Shown here: positions 49,301 through 55,825 of the stretch, in pieces
Position numbering within the stretch: the stretch's first letter is position 1
Layout: each line of letters starts with the position of its first letter
Source: Yonghaparkia sp. Root332
Lineage (GTDB): Bacteria; Actinomycetota; Actinomycetes; Actinomycetales; Microbacteriaceae
NCBI RefSeq assembly: GCF_001425665.1
Contig: NZ_LMCX01000001.1
Coordinates: forward strand, 776,623-840,622
Reading direction: 5' to 3'
Length of the DNA: 64,000 nt
The notes under the pieces: model-generated
The model's input: the letters and a program-made list of their open reading frames with translations, nothing else
Told to the model about the DNA's origin: nothing
Databases searched by the model: none
Position numbers and translations under genes: made by a program

Positions 49301-50797
49301 CTGCCGATGAGCGGCGACGCGAGCATCCCCCTCGGCATCGCCGACCTGCCCGACCGTCAGCTGCAGGAGCCCGTGTTCTTCTCCCCGGACACCGACGGCC
49401 ACCTCCTCGTCTACGGCACCAGCGGCGCGGGCAAGTCGACGCTGCTCCGCTCGATGGCCCTCGCCGTCGGAGCCCGGCCCGATCGCGGCGCGGCCCACGT
49501 GTACGCGATCGACTTCGGGACGGGCTCGCTGCGCTCGCTCGAGACCCTGCCGCACGTCGGCGCGGTCGTCTCCGGGGAGGACGCGGAGCGGGTCCAGCGG
49601 CTCCTGCGCATGATCCGGTCGATGCTCGACGACCGCGCGCGACGATTCTCGGCGGTCAACGCCTCGACGCTGAGCGAGTACCGGGCCATCACCGGCGAGC
49701 CCGAGCCGCGCATCCTTCTCATCATCGACGGGTTCGGCACCTTCAAGCAGGAGTGGGATGCGGGCGCCGCCCGCTCGCCGTTATACGCGATCTTCATGCG
49801 CGTGCTCGGCGAGGGCCGCCCGCTCGGCGTGCACGCCATCGCGACGGCCGATCGGTACGGGTCGGTGCCGACGGCGGTGAGCGCGAACGTCTCGCGGCGC
49901 ATCGTGCTGCGCATGGCGGACGAGAACTCCTACGGCATGCTCGGGGCGGCGAAGGATGTCCTGAGCGAGCGGAGCGCGCCCGGCCGGGCCGTGGTCGACG
50001 GCTTCGAGACCCAGCTCGCGTCGATCGGGGGCACGACGAACGTCGCCGAGCAGACCGCGGCCCTCGACCGGGCGGCCGAGCGGCTCGTCGCGACGGGCGC
50101 GGCGACGGCTCCCGGGATCGGCGCGCTGCCGACCCGCCTTCTCCCGTCCGAGCTGCCGGCGAGCATCGATGGTCAGCCGGTCATCGGCATCGCGGACGAC
50201 TCGCTCGCCCCGCGGACCTTCGAGCCCATCGGGTCGTTCGTCGTCGCGGGGCCTCCGCGCAGCGGGAAGACGACCGCGCTGCGCTGGCTCGTCCGCAGCG
50301 TCGCCGCGCTCGACCCGGACGCGGAGTTCTTCCACATCGGCGGTCGTCGTGCCGGTCTCCGCGATGAGCGGCCCTGGCGGCGCGCGGCCTCGAGCGTCGA
50401 GGACGTCCGCGCGCTCGCGAAGGAGCTCGCCCCGATCGTGGCGGACGAGTCGCTCTCGCGACGCATCGTGATCGTCGCCGAGAGCATCGCTGAGTACTCC
50501 GACACCGACGCCGAGCGGCCGCTCCGCGAGCTCCTGCAGGCGATCAACCGCAGCGAGCACGTGCTCTTCGGTGACGGCGATGTGAACCAGCTCTCCTCCG
50601 GTTTCGGTCTCGTCGGCGAGCTCAAGGCCGGCCGCCGGGGCATCGTCCTCAAGCCGGACACCTACGACGGCGAGGCGATCTTCAAGCTCGCGTTCCCGCG
50701 CGTCCAGCGCCACGAGTTCCCCGAGGGGCGGGGCATGCTCGTCGAGAACGGTCGCGCCGTGATCGTGCAGCTGCCGATCGTGGGCGAGGAGGCGTGA
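46301..50797 (+). CDS. eccC: type VII secretion translocase ATPase, EccC/EssC type with N-terminal FHA
   Basis: A 1498-residue FtsK/SpoIIIE-family motor. Order: a small N-terminal beta-rich domain (1-95), an FHA domain (about 105-195, LGRSEGADVLLGDPLVSKRHARIE), two membrane helices (about 245-285), then ATPase domains with Walker A motifs GTTGSGKSE (around 711-719), GTSGAGKST (1039-1047) and GPPRSGKTT (1317-1325). Domains 1 and 2 keep Walker B Asp (LVIDEF, LLIIDGF); the third has a degenerate IVIVAES. An FHA on the translocase recalls Firmicute EssC more than mycobacterial EccC. It would drive export of the small WXG100-like proteins downstream. The gene symbol is by similarity. Confidence 0.88.
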   Translation: MKLKLSLQRQVDNHVDIVVTADSTATVADVAATIAAADPLAHHHARTPGAGVTLSVAPPVGGELAPLPADQLIGDAPIGSGFIARVVPDTAHARPRRGGAAAAVLRVHSGPDAGREFALAPGHSVLGRSEGADVLLGDPLVSKRHARIEVGQSVELVDLNSANGLVLDGGRLPRIRVQPHHRILIGDTEISIEPTASATASAPAVLERGGALLFNRSPRVELRYPGTEHAHPAIPSEADPRLFPWPMLVAPILLGLSLFALTNQPRALFIIAMTPLMMLGNFVGQRTQQGKKLQREIEIFEEQFDELEMRLAEEVEVERERRHAEAPAVADVYDESVRLGPLLWTRRPEHWNFLSLRLGVSTAPSRNTIGGRQDPKGIPSFVRRVDELRERHETIDDVPLIELLTNSGAIGIAGPQHLAADVVRGLAVQLFGLHAPNEIVTAAMVGRPWASELDWMKWLPHTSSPRSPFADHALADSPSAASALLNGLEEAILERLSGTPTRRGPLRTEETANALGSRVGESSSAASSIDGDLALVLFVSSDAPVDRPRLAQLIERGPDAGIYTIFLAPTVESLPATCRTFIDATDGLDSARVGYVRDGAAYEGVRVEGVSREYAEVFAKRIAPVIDASSHVPDASDLPRSVALLSLLGPDTAEQPEAVIERWRQNNSVLDRTRGPRPRLKRASTLTAFIGQSSPDAMTLDLRTQGPHALVGGTTGSGKSEFLQAWVLGMAAEYSPDRVTFLFVDYKGGSAFADCVDLPHCVGLVTDLSPHLVRRALTSLRAELHHREHLFNRKKAKDLIELEKRQDPDAPPALVLVIDEFAALASDVPEFVDGVVDIAQRGRSLGIHLIMATQRPAGVIKDNLRANTNLRIALRMADGSDSNDVVGDPVAGSFDPSIPGRGIAKTGPGRLVPFQSGYAGGWTSDEPERATVRVAELRFGATIVWEVDGDAESDTHEEDLGPNDQKRLVASIIGAAERAAIPAPRRPWLPDLPTTVDVLALPMSGDASIPLGIADLPDRQLQEPVFFSPDTDGHLLVYGTSGAGKSTLLRSMALAVGARPDRGAAHVYAIDFGTGSLRSLETLPHVGAVVSGEDAERVQRLLRMIRSMLDDRARRFSAVNASTLSEYRAITGEPEPRILLIIDGFGTFKQEWDAGAARSPLYAIFMRVLGEGRPLGVHAIATADRYGSVPTAVSANVSRRIVLRMADENSYGMLGAAKDVLSERSAPGRAVVDGFETQLASIGGTTNVAEQTAALDRAAERLVATGAATAPGIGALPTRLLPSELPASIDGQPVIGIADDSLAPRTFEPIGSFVVAGPPRSGKTTALRWLVRSVAALDPDAEFFHIGGRRAGLRDERPWRRAASSVEDVRALAKELAPIVADESLSRRIVIVAESIAEYSDTDAERPLRELLQAINRSEHVLFGDGDVNQLSSGFGLVGELKAGRRGIVLKPDTYDGEAIFKLAFPRVQRHEFPEGRGMLVENGRAVIVQLPIVGEEA

Positions 50798-50810
50798 GGG
50801 CTCCCGCTCT

Positions 50811-50855
50811 GGGGAGCGCTCCCCATCGCGCGGACGCGGGGGCTCTGTCTACCCT
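50811..50855 (+). promoter_or_regulatory. type VII locus promoter 2 with GGGGAGCGCTCCCC palindrome
   Basis: TGGGGAGCGCTCCCCA (50810-50825) is a perfect 16-bp palindrome. The -10 box TACCCT begins at 50850, 32.5 bases from its centre. CCC-GCTCT-GGGG just upstream resembles the pilus-promoter sites. The promoter separates eccC from the WXG100-like gene, allowing separate dosage of the secreted protein. Confidence 0.6.
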
Positions 50856-50882
50856 GAGGGGAACTCGAAGGAAGGGGCTCCG

Positions 50883-51194
50883 ATGAGCGGGCACGACATC
50901 GATCTGAACTATGAGCACCTGCTCGAGCTCGCCACCGGGCTCGAGGTCATCCTCACCGAGTTCCAGGACGCGGCCAGCGCCGCCGAGGCGGCCGAGTCCG
51001 CGATCGGCCGCCCGCACGATCGCGGCGAGCTGAAGAACGCGGTCGAGGACTTCGAGGAGAACTGGAACGACAACCGCGAGAAGATCGCGGAGAACCTCCA
51101 GGCCGTCCTCGACCACCTGAAGAACGTCATCGACGGGTTCAGTGAGACCGACGCCGCTCTCGCGGCCCCGGCCGACGCGCCGACCGCGTCGTAA
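50883..51194 (+). CDS. WXG100-like small secreted protein candidate (first)
   Basis: A 103-residue, all-helical, acidic protein. Two amphipathic helices (about 10-45 and 48-95) flank a turn with FEENWNDNREK, where Trp is followed by N-D instead of the WXG consensus. Length and position after the translocase fit the EsxA/ESAT-6 superfamily. GGAAGGGG precedes the ATG. It may pair with the second small protein (54783) or act as a chaperone for the 457-residue protein beside it. Export is inferred. Confidence 0.6.
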   Translation: MSGHDIDLNYEHLLELATGLEVILTEFQDAASAAEAAESAIGRPHDRGELKNAVEDFEENWNDNREKIAENLQAVLDHLKNVIDGFSETDAALAAPADAPTAS

Positions 51195-51206
51195 CGAGGA
51201 GCGATC

Positions 51207-52580
51207 ATGGCATTCAGAGAGACGACCGGCGACTTCCTCCTCCGCTCCCCCGGGCAGCGCCGGTGCCTCACGGTCGAGGGCGACGCGCAGGCGATCATCG
51301 ATGCGGGGATGCGCTACTCGCGTCTCGGCCAGCTGATGGAGAAGGCGGCGCGCGAGCTCGAGAGGATCGCGGACGGCGACAAGTCCTACCGGGCCCTCGC
51401 GCTCGACGAGATCCGCGAGTCGGCACGGACGGCAGCGCGCGATCTGGAGAAGGTCGCCCGGCGCTACACGACGAGCGACGGGTCGGTCGGCACCGGCCGA
51501 GCGCTGCTGAACTACGGGCAGGCGCTCGCGACCGTCCAGGGCATCGTCACGCCCGATCTGGTCGCGAGCATCTCCACGGCCGACACGGTCAGGAACCAGG
51601 CCAGCGCTCGACTCGACGAGGCCCGCGGCGAGGTCAGGGACCTCGAGACGACGCGCTTCTGGGAGGACGAGGCGACCGACGCCGAGAAGCAGCAGGCGGA
51701 GGCGGAGTTCGATGCGGCCGACGGGGCGTTCGACGACGCCGAGCAGGAGCTCACCGCCCTGTGGGGCACCTTCGACGGCGCCGTCAGCGTCTGGGAGGAG
51801 GCGTACGACACCGCCGTGAGCCGCATCACGACGGCGATCGAGGTCTCCGACGTGAACGACTCGCGCTGGGACGACTTCCTCGACGGCCTCGCCGATCTGG
51901 CGGGCTTCGTCGGGCTCGTGCTCACGGTCGCGGCGATCATCGTGGGCGCGCCGTGGATGATCGCCGCGGCGGCGATCGCGGGTCTCATCGTCCTGGCCGC
52001 GCAGCTCATCCTGTACATGAACGGCTCCGGACGGGTGTCGACGATCGACCTCGCCCTCAGCGCGCTCGCCGTGATCCCCTTCGGGAAGGCGTTCGCCGGC
52101 GCCGTGCGCGCAGGCTCGGGCGCCGGGGCGGCCACGCGGGCCGCGCTGGGTCTCGGCGACGACTCCGCCCGCGCCATCGCGAGCGGCAGGAACGCCCTGA
52201 CCCTCGACCTGCGCACCTGGCCGTCGCGCGCCTCGACCGCGGCCGCCGCGGGCAACCGCGCCTCCCGCTCGTCGACCGCCGGCGCGCTCGCCGACGACTT
52301 CATCGAATCCGCCGGCGCTCAGGGCCTTCCCCGCATGTGGGCGGCGATCCGGTCGGGAGGCTCGGCGACCGATGCGCAGCTCCTGCGCCTGACGAGCGGC
52401 ATCCGCGGCGGCTCCTGGGCGGCCGGCGGCGAGGCGGGCCAGCGGTCGCTCAGCTGGGCGGCGTCGAACGCGACCGGCAGGGGCGACCAGGTCCTCAACG
52501 TGGTCAACGCCGGCGTCACCGCCTACCAGGCTCCCGAGACCGTCTCCTCGATGGCGGGCCGCACCGGGCGTCTCGATTGA
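51207..52580 (+). CDS. candidate type VII substrate or membrane effector, 457 residues
   Basis: No known family is recognised. Residues 1-210 are helical and charged with coiled-coil character (LRQLMEKAARELERIA-like repeats, then DEARGEVRDLETTRFWEDEATDAEKQQAEAEF trimmed by Ala), like the long N-terminal helices of LXG or large WXG proteins. Residues about 225-270 are strongly hydrophobic (LADLAGFVGLVLTVAAIIVG ... LIVLAAQLILYM), and a second weaker stretch follows. The C-terminal 150 residues are Ala/Gly/Ser-rich and could be the variable functional part. GAGGAG precedes the ATG, 12 bases after the small WXG100-like gene. Confidence 0.55.
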   Translation: MAFRETTGDFLLRSPGQRRCLTVEGDAQAIIDAGMRYSRLGQLMEKAARELERIADGDKSYRALALDEIRESARTAARDLEKVARRYTTSDGSVGTGRALLNYGQALATVQGIVTPDLVASISTADTVRNQASARLDEARGEVRDLETTRFWEDEATDAEKQQAEAEFDAADGAFDDAEQELTALWGTFDGAVSVWEEAYDTAVSRITTAIEVSDVNDSRWDDFLDGLADLAGFVGLVLTVAAIIVGAPWMIAAAAIAGLIVLAAQLILYMNGSGRVSTIDLALSALAVIPFGKAFAGAVRAGSGAGAATRAALGLGDDSARAIASGRNALTLDLRTWPSRASTAAAAGNRASRSSTAGALADDFIESAGAQGLPRMWAAIRSGGSATDAQLLRLTSGIRGGSWAAGGEAGQRSLSWAASNATGRGDQVLNVVNAGVTAYQAPETVSSMAGRTGRLD

Positions 52581-52591
52581 GCGCCGAGCGG

Positions 52592-53221
52592 ATGCCCGAC
52601 CTGCGCTCCGAACTCGGCGTCGCGCCGCCGCCGGCGCGCTATCGCATCCTCTGCCCTCCCGGCTGGCGCCGCGTCAGCCCGGAGGAGCTCATCGGGGAGG
52701 AGGCGACGTCCCGCTTCCGAGCCGAGGCGGCCCGCGCGGGCCGTACCGATCTGCTGAGGGAGCTCGACACGATGCTCGACAGCGCGCGGACGGCGCTGCG
52801 GACGCACGGGGTCACCGAGGTGTACGTCGCCCCCTCCGATGAGGAGGGAGTGCGGCCCCCCGCCACCCTCAGCGTCGCTCCGCTCGCGCTGCCGGCGGGC
52901 ACGACGCTCGAGCAGGCCCTCGCCCGCATCGCGCGCGGGCGCCCCGTGATCGAGCTCGAGGGCGCGCGCGAGCGCCTCCACGTCATCGAGCACGAGCGGC
53001 GGCACGGCGACGCCGACGAGCTCGTCGAGCGGACGCTGCTGGCGATCGCTCCCGTCCCGGCCTCGGACGACCGACGCGCGATCGTGCTGACCTTCACCGC
53101 CCTCGGCGCGACCCGCGGCGGTTCGGCGGGGGCGGCCGAGGCCGAGGAGGAGGACGCGATCGAGACCCTGCTCGACATCGGCCGGATCATGCTCGTCACC
53201 TTCCGCTGGAGCCCGTCGTGA
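52592..53221 (+). CDS. unknown protein of the type VII locus (209 residues)
   Basis: Unrecognised soluble protein. It starts with ATG at 52592; a TTG at 52577 that overlaps the previous stop (TTGA) is an alternative. The opening YRILCPPGWRRVSPEEL and the closing IMLVTFRWSPS look like edge strands of a compact alpha-beta domain that ends in a buried strand, reminiscent of PsbP/LpqN-like folds, but this is a visual impression only. There is no signal peptide. It overlaps the next gene by a GTGA junction, so the three unknown proteins are made together. Confidence 0.5.
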   Translation: MPDLRSELGVAPPPARYRILCPPGWRRVSPEELIGEEATSRFRAEAARAGRTDLLRELDTMLDSARTALRTHGVTEVYVAPSDEEGVRPPATLSVAPLALPAGTTLEQALARIARGRPVIELEGARERLHVIEHERRHGDADELVERTLLAIAPVPASDDRRAIVLTFTALGATRGGSAGAAEAEEEDAIETLLDIGRIMLVTFRWSPS

Positions 53222-53814
53222 GGATCTTCCCCGTCCACTTCGACGCCGACGTCTGGATCGCCGTGCCGGTCCGCTACCCCGACCGGCACGGCGCGACGCC
53301 CGCGGAGTGGGCGGACCGTGTCGCCGGCGAGCTCACGCGCGGCAGGCCTCTCGCGGCCGAGCAGGCGATCGAGATCGCGCCGCTGGCCCGAGCCGTCGCC
53401 GAGTTCGACCGCTCGGGCGTCTCCGCTCGGCTGTGGCACTACCCGATCGACGGGCGACCGGGCGGGTGGGTCGACATCGCCGCTGAGCGGGTCGCCGGCG
53501 GCGCGAGCGCGGCGTCGCTGATCCCCGAACCGAGAGGCGCCATCGTCGACCCCGTCACGGTGGATCTCATGATCGAACCCTTCGACTCGGTCGTCCGCCG
53601 ACTGAGCCTGCGCGCGGTCGGCGGCGTCGATGCGGCGGACGACGCGGACGCCGGGGTCCTCGCCTCCGCGGAGTGGGTCGCGGTCCGCGACGACTGGGCG
53701 GTGCTCGCGCTGAGCGACGACGCCGATCCCGCAGCTCTCAGCGCCCGCGTCGACGCCATCGAGGAGCTGCTCGCGGGCATCGAGCCGTGGGCGCACCAGG
53801 ACGAGCTGGAGTGA
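53218..53814 (+). CDS. unknown protein of the type VII locus (198 residues)
   Basis: Unrecognised soluble protein with strong alternating hydrophobic strands at both ends (MRIFPVHFDADVWIAVPVRYP at the start in shortened form, and WVAVRDDWAVLALSDDAD near residue 160). It has no signal peptide or membrane helix. Both junctions are GTGA overlaps, so it is translated with its neighbours and likely forms a complex with the 209-residue protein. An immunity or chaperone role is possible. Confidence 0.5.
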   Translation: MRIFPVHFDADVWIAVPVRYPDRHGATPAEWADRVAGELTRGRPLAAEQAIEIAPLARAVAEFDRSGVSARLWHYPIDGRPGGWVDIAAERVAGGASAASLIPEPRGAIVDPVTVDLMIEPFDSVVRRLSLRAVGGVDAADDADAGVLASAEWVAVRDDWAVLALSDDADPAALSARVDAIEELLAGIEPWAHQDELE

Positions 53815-54686
53815 GCGAGCCCGATCGGGGCGCCGTCGCCTCCCTCGTCGATGCGATTCCGCGCGGCGGATCCCTCCGCGCTGCGGCCGACTCGCTGCAC
53901 CTCGCCGCGCTCGCCGTCGTGGCGCGCGACGATGCGGAGGAGCTCCGGGCCGTCGCGATCGACGAGCACCGCCGCGAACGCGACCCCGCGGCCGGGACCG
54001 CCCGATCCGCACCTCCCGCGCTCTCGATCGCGTCGAGCATCCTCGCCGCGGTCGCCATCGGCGTCGTCGCCGCGTGGCGGGGTGATCTCGTGATCGACGA
54101 CGTGCGCACGGCTGCGCCGATCTCCGCCGCGACGGCCGCCCTCGCCCTGCTGCTCGCCGTGGTCGCCGAGGGCGACCGCGAGCGTCGACCGCCGGCCGAC
54201 TACCCGCACGTCGGGGCCGCCCTGCATGCGACGTGGGCCGCCGCCTGGCTCATCGCCGCCGTCCTGATCGCCGTTCGCGCGGGGGAGTCGCCCTTCGATT
54301 CCGCCGCTCTTCTCCCGCCGATCGTGATTCTCGTCAGTGCCGCGCTCGCGTCCGCGTCGCTCGCTCTGGGGGCCCGGGCGCGCGACCGTCATCGCCGCGC
54401 GCGTCGAGCGGTCGTGCGAGCGACCGCACCGCGTGCGCGCAGCGGCCCCGCCGATCTCGGGAGGGGCGTCGTCGCCGAGACTCGCGCCTCCGCCGTGCTC
54501 CTCGCGCTCAGCCCGGCCGACCGCGACCGCCTCCTGGACCTGGAGCTCGCGGCCATCCGCGCGGTCGCCGATCGTGACGGGGCGGATGCGACCGAGGCGT
54601 CCCGGGCGGAGGTCGACGCCCGCCTGCGACTCGCGCGGCGCCCCCCGCTGCTCGGGCCGGCACCCGATCGGCGTCGGGGCCGGTGA
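53811..54686 (+). CDS. four-helix membrane protein of the type VII locus
   Basis: A 291-residue protein with a GTG start overlapping the previous stop. Four membrane segments lie in the middle (ALSIASSILAAVAIGVVAAW; ISAATAALALLLAVVAEG; TWAAAWLIAAVLIAV; PIVILVSAALASASLALG). The first 65 and last 90 residues are charged and cytoplasmic. The locus has no EccB, EccD or EccE, so this protein and the RDD-FHA protein are the only candidates for extra membrane parts of the machine. The family is unknown. Confidence 0.55.
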   Translation: MSEPDRGAVASLVDAIPRGGSLRAAADSLHLAALAVVARDDAEELRAVAIDEHRRERDPAAGTARSAPPALSIASSILAAVAIGVVAAWRGDLVIDDVRTAAPISAATAALALLLAVVAEGDRERRPPADYPHVGAALHATWAAAWLIAAVLIAVRAGESPFDSAALLPPIVILVSAALASASLALGARARDRHRRARRAVVRATAPRARSGPADLGRGVVAETRASAVLLALSPADRDRLLDLELAAIRAVADRDGADATEASRAEVDARLRLARRPPLLGPAPDRRRGR

Positions 54687-54688
54687 CT

Positions 54689-54732
54689 GGGGAGTCCTCC
54701 CCATTGAGGGATACCCAGCACCTCTCTAGCGT
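54689..54732 (+). promoter_or_regulatory. type VII locus promoter 3 with GGGGAGTCCTCCCC inverted repeat
   Basis: TGGGGAG-TC-CTCCCCA (54688-54703) keeps both six-base arms with a changed centre. TAGCGT, a -10 box, begins at 54727, 31.5 bases from the centre (54695.5). This matches the other two palindromes closely. Confidence 0.6.
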
Positions 54733-54782
54733 GGAGGAACATGGTTCGCAGGGGCGGGCCTCCCAGGAGAGGAAGGGCGATC

Positions 54783-55070
54783 ATGGCTGACTTCAAGGCC
54801 ACGTACAGCGAGATGGAGCGCATGTCGACGCGACTCGAGAGCGGCAAGGAGGACATCGCCGAGATCCTCCGCCGGCTCAAGACCGAGGTCGACTCGCTGC
54901 TCGGCAGCGACTTCGTCACCGAGCACGCCTCGGGGCGCTTCGGCGACGGCTACAGCGAGCTCACGAGCGGCCTCGAGGACGCGATCGACGGCATCCGCGA
55001 GATGGGCGAGTCGCTGCGCAAGATGATGCAGGCGATCCAGGACACGGATCGGCAGCTCGCCGGCAACTGA
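54783..55070 (+). CDS. WXG100-family small secreted protein candidate (second)
   Basis: A 95-residue helical hairpin protein (MADFKATYSEMERMSTRLES at the start). The turn reads ASGRFGDGYSEL, where the WXG Trp is replaced by Phe and Gly is kept, a variant seen in Esx proteins. The second helix ends with MMQAIQDTDRQLAGN, the common C-terminal layout. It has its own palindrome-bearing promoter, a good ribosome site (GGAAGG) and a strong terminator, so it is probably made in large amounts. It may dimerise with the 103-residue protein. Confidence 0.75.
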   Translation: MADFKATYSEMERMSTRLESGKEDIAEILRRLKTEVDSLLGSDFVTEHASGRFGDGYSELTSGLEDAIDGIREMGESLRKMMQAIQDTDRQLAGN

Positions 55071-55109
55071 GCCGCATCGACCGCACCGGCCGCGCGCCGG
55101 GTGCGCCGC

Positions 55110-55143
55110 ACGACGGGGAGGGCATCGATGCCCTCCCCGTCGT
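55110..55143 (+). terminator. long palindromic terminator closing the type VII locus
   Basis: A perfect 34-bp palindrome (arms of 17, reading ACGACGGGGAGGGCATC and its complement) lies 39 bases after the WXG100 gene. It isolates this locus from the pilus genes. Confidence 0.7.
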
Positions 55144-55172
55144 CGTGTCGGCGGAGAGGCCGCCGCCGCGCC

Positions 55173-55220
55173 CCCCGCTCTGGGTATGCCCATCTTCGCG
55201 CCGCTCCGCTTCACTCGAAT
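55173..55220 (+). promoter_or_regulatory. orphan pilin promoter region with CCCC-N5-GGG and TGGG/CCCA blocks
   Basis: CCCC-GCTCT-GGG (55173-55184) matches the upstream block of type VII promoter 2 and resembles the pilB and pilin sites. TGGGTATGCCCA (55181-55192) is a partial palindrome. TCGAAT (55215-55220) may be the -10, with spacing a few bases shorter than in the type VII set. Confidence 0.35.
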
Positions 55221-55241
55221 GACCTCGACCCGGAGGTCCTC

Positions 55242-55646
55242 ATGACCCGCATCCGTCCCGCCGATCGCGGCTTCACGCTCGTGGAGCTCGTCGTGATCGT
55301 CGCCGTCATCGGCCTCCTCGCCGCGATCGCCGTCCCCGTGTACCTCGGGTACCAGGAGGAGGCGCGTGGCAGCGCGGTGCAGTCGGCCCTCGCCCACGCG
55401 AAGCTCGGGATCATCGTCGCGACCGCCGAGGAGGACCCGGTGAGCCTCGACGACGACCGGATCGCGGAGATCCTCGCCGCCCACGGCGACGCCGCGATCA
55501 CGCTCGGCCGCACGGGCGACGCCGACGGCTGGTGCCTGTGGGGCGAGCACGTCGCGGTGACGAGCACCTGGGCGATCAGCGATTCCCGCGGCATCGTCGA
55601 GAACGGCACGTGCGCGCCGAGCGGAGTCCTCGTCCCGCCCGGCTGA
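55242..55646 (+). CDS. type IV pilin-like protein (orphan)
   Basis: A 134-residue prepilin. A short leader (MTRIRPADRG) is followed by the cleavage site and hydrophobic helix FTLVELVVIVAVIGLLAAIAV with the key Glu5. The C-terminal WCLWGEH ... GIVENGTC pair of Cys matches the major pilin at 60776, which suggests a disulphide loop and common ancestry. GGAGG precedes the ATG. It lies apart from the other pilin genes, ahead of pilB, and is probably a minor or alternative subunit. Confidence 0.8.
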   Translation: MTRIRPADRGFTLVELVVIVAVIGLLAAIAVPVYLGYQEEARGSAVQSALAHAKLGIIVATAEEDPVSLDDDRIAEILAAHGDAAITLGRTGDADGWCLWGEHVAVTSTWAISDSRGIVENGTCAPSGVLVPPG

Positions 55647-55718
55647 CTCGCCGTCACGCGGGTCCACGGTTCGGGCGATCGCTCGCGGGGCCCGTGTTGC
55701 TCGTGGGGGAGGAGTCGC

Positions 55719-55764
55719 GTCCCCGAACGGGGGACTACTCACCAATGGGCGCGTGTCATAGCGT
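55719..55764 (+). promoter_or_regulatory. pilB promoter with GTCCCC/GGGGAC inverted repeat
   Basis: GTCCCC (55719-55724) and GGGGAC (55730-55735) surround GAACG; the centre is 55727. The -10 box TAGCGT begins at 55759, exactly 32 bases away, as in the type VII promoters. The arm order is CCCC then GGGG, the reverse of those palindromes. CTACTCACCAATGGGC just downstream shares CTACT-N4-AATGGGC with the major pilin promoter. Confidence 0.45.
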
Positions 55765-55825
55765 CCCGGTGGGGGGCGGCAACGGTATTGGCGTCCCTGC
55801 GATCGCGCATGAGGGGGGAGCCGCA

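Noticed and set aside
45461-49555. A long minus-strand open frame opposite the RDD-FHA and eccC genes
   Set aside because: Both sense genes have clear domains and ribosome sites. The antisense product is low in complexity.
55647-55825. A small gene between the orphan pilin and pilB
   Set aside because: Open frames here lack ribosome sites and overlap the pilB promoter elements.
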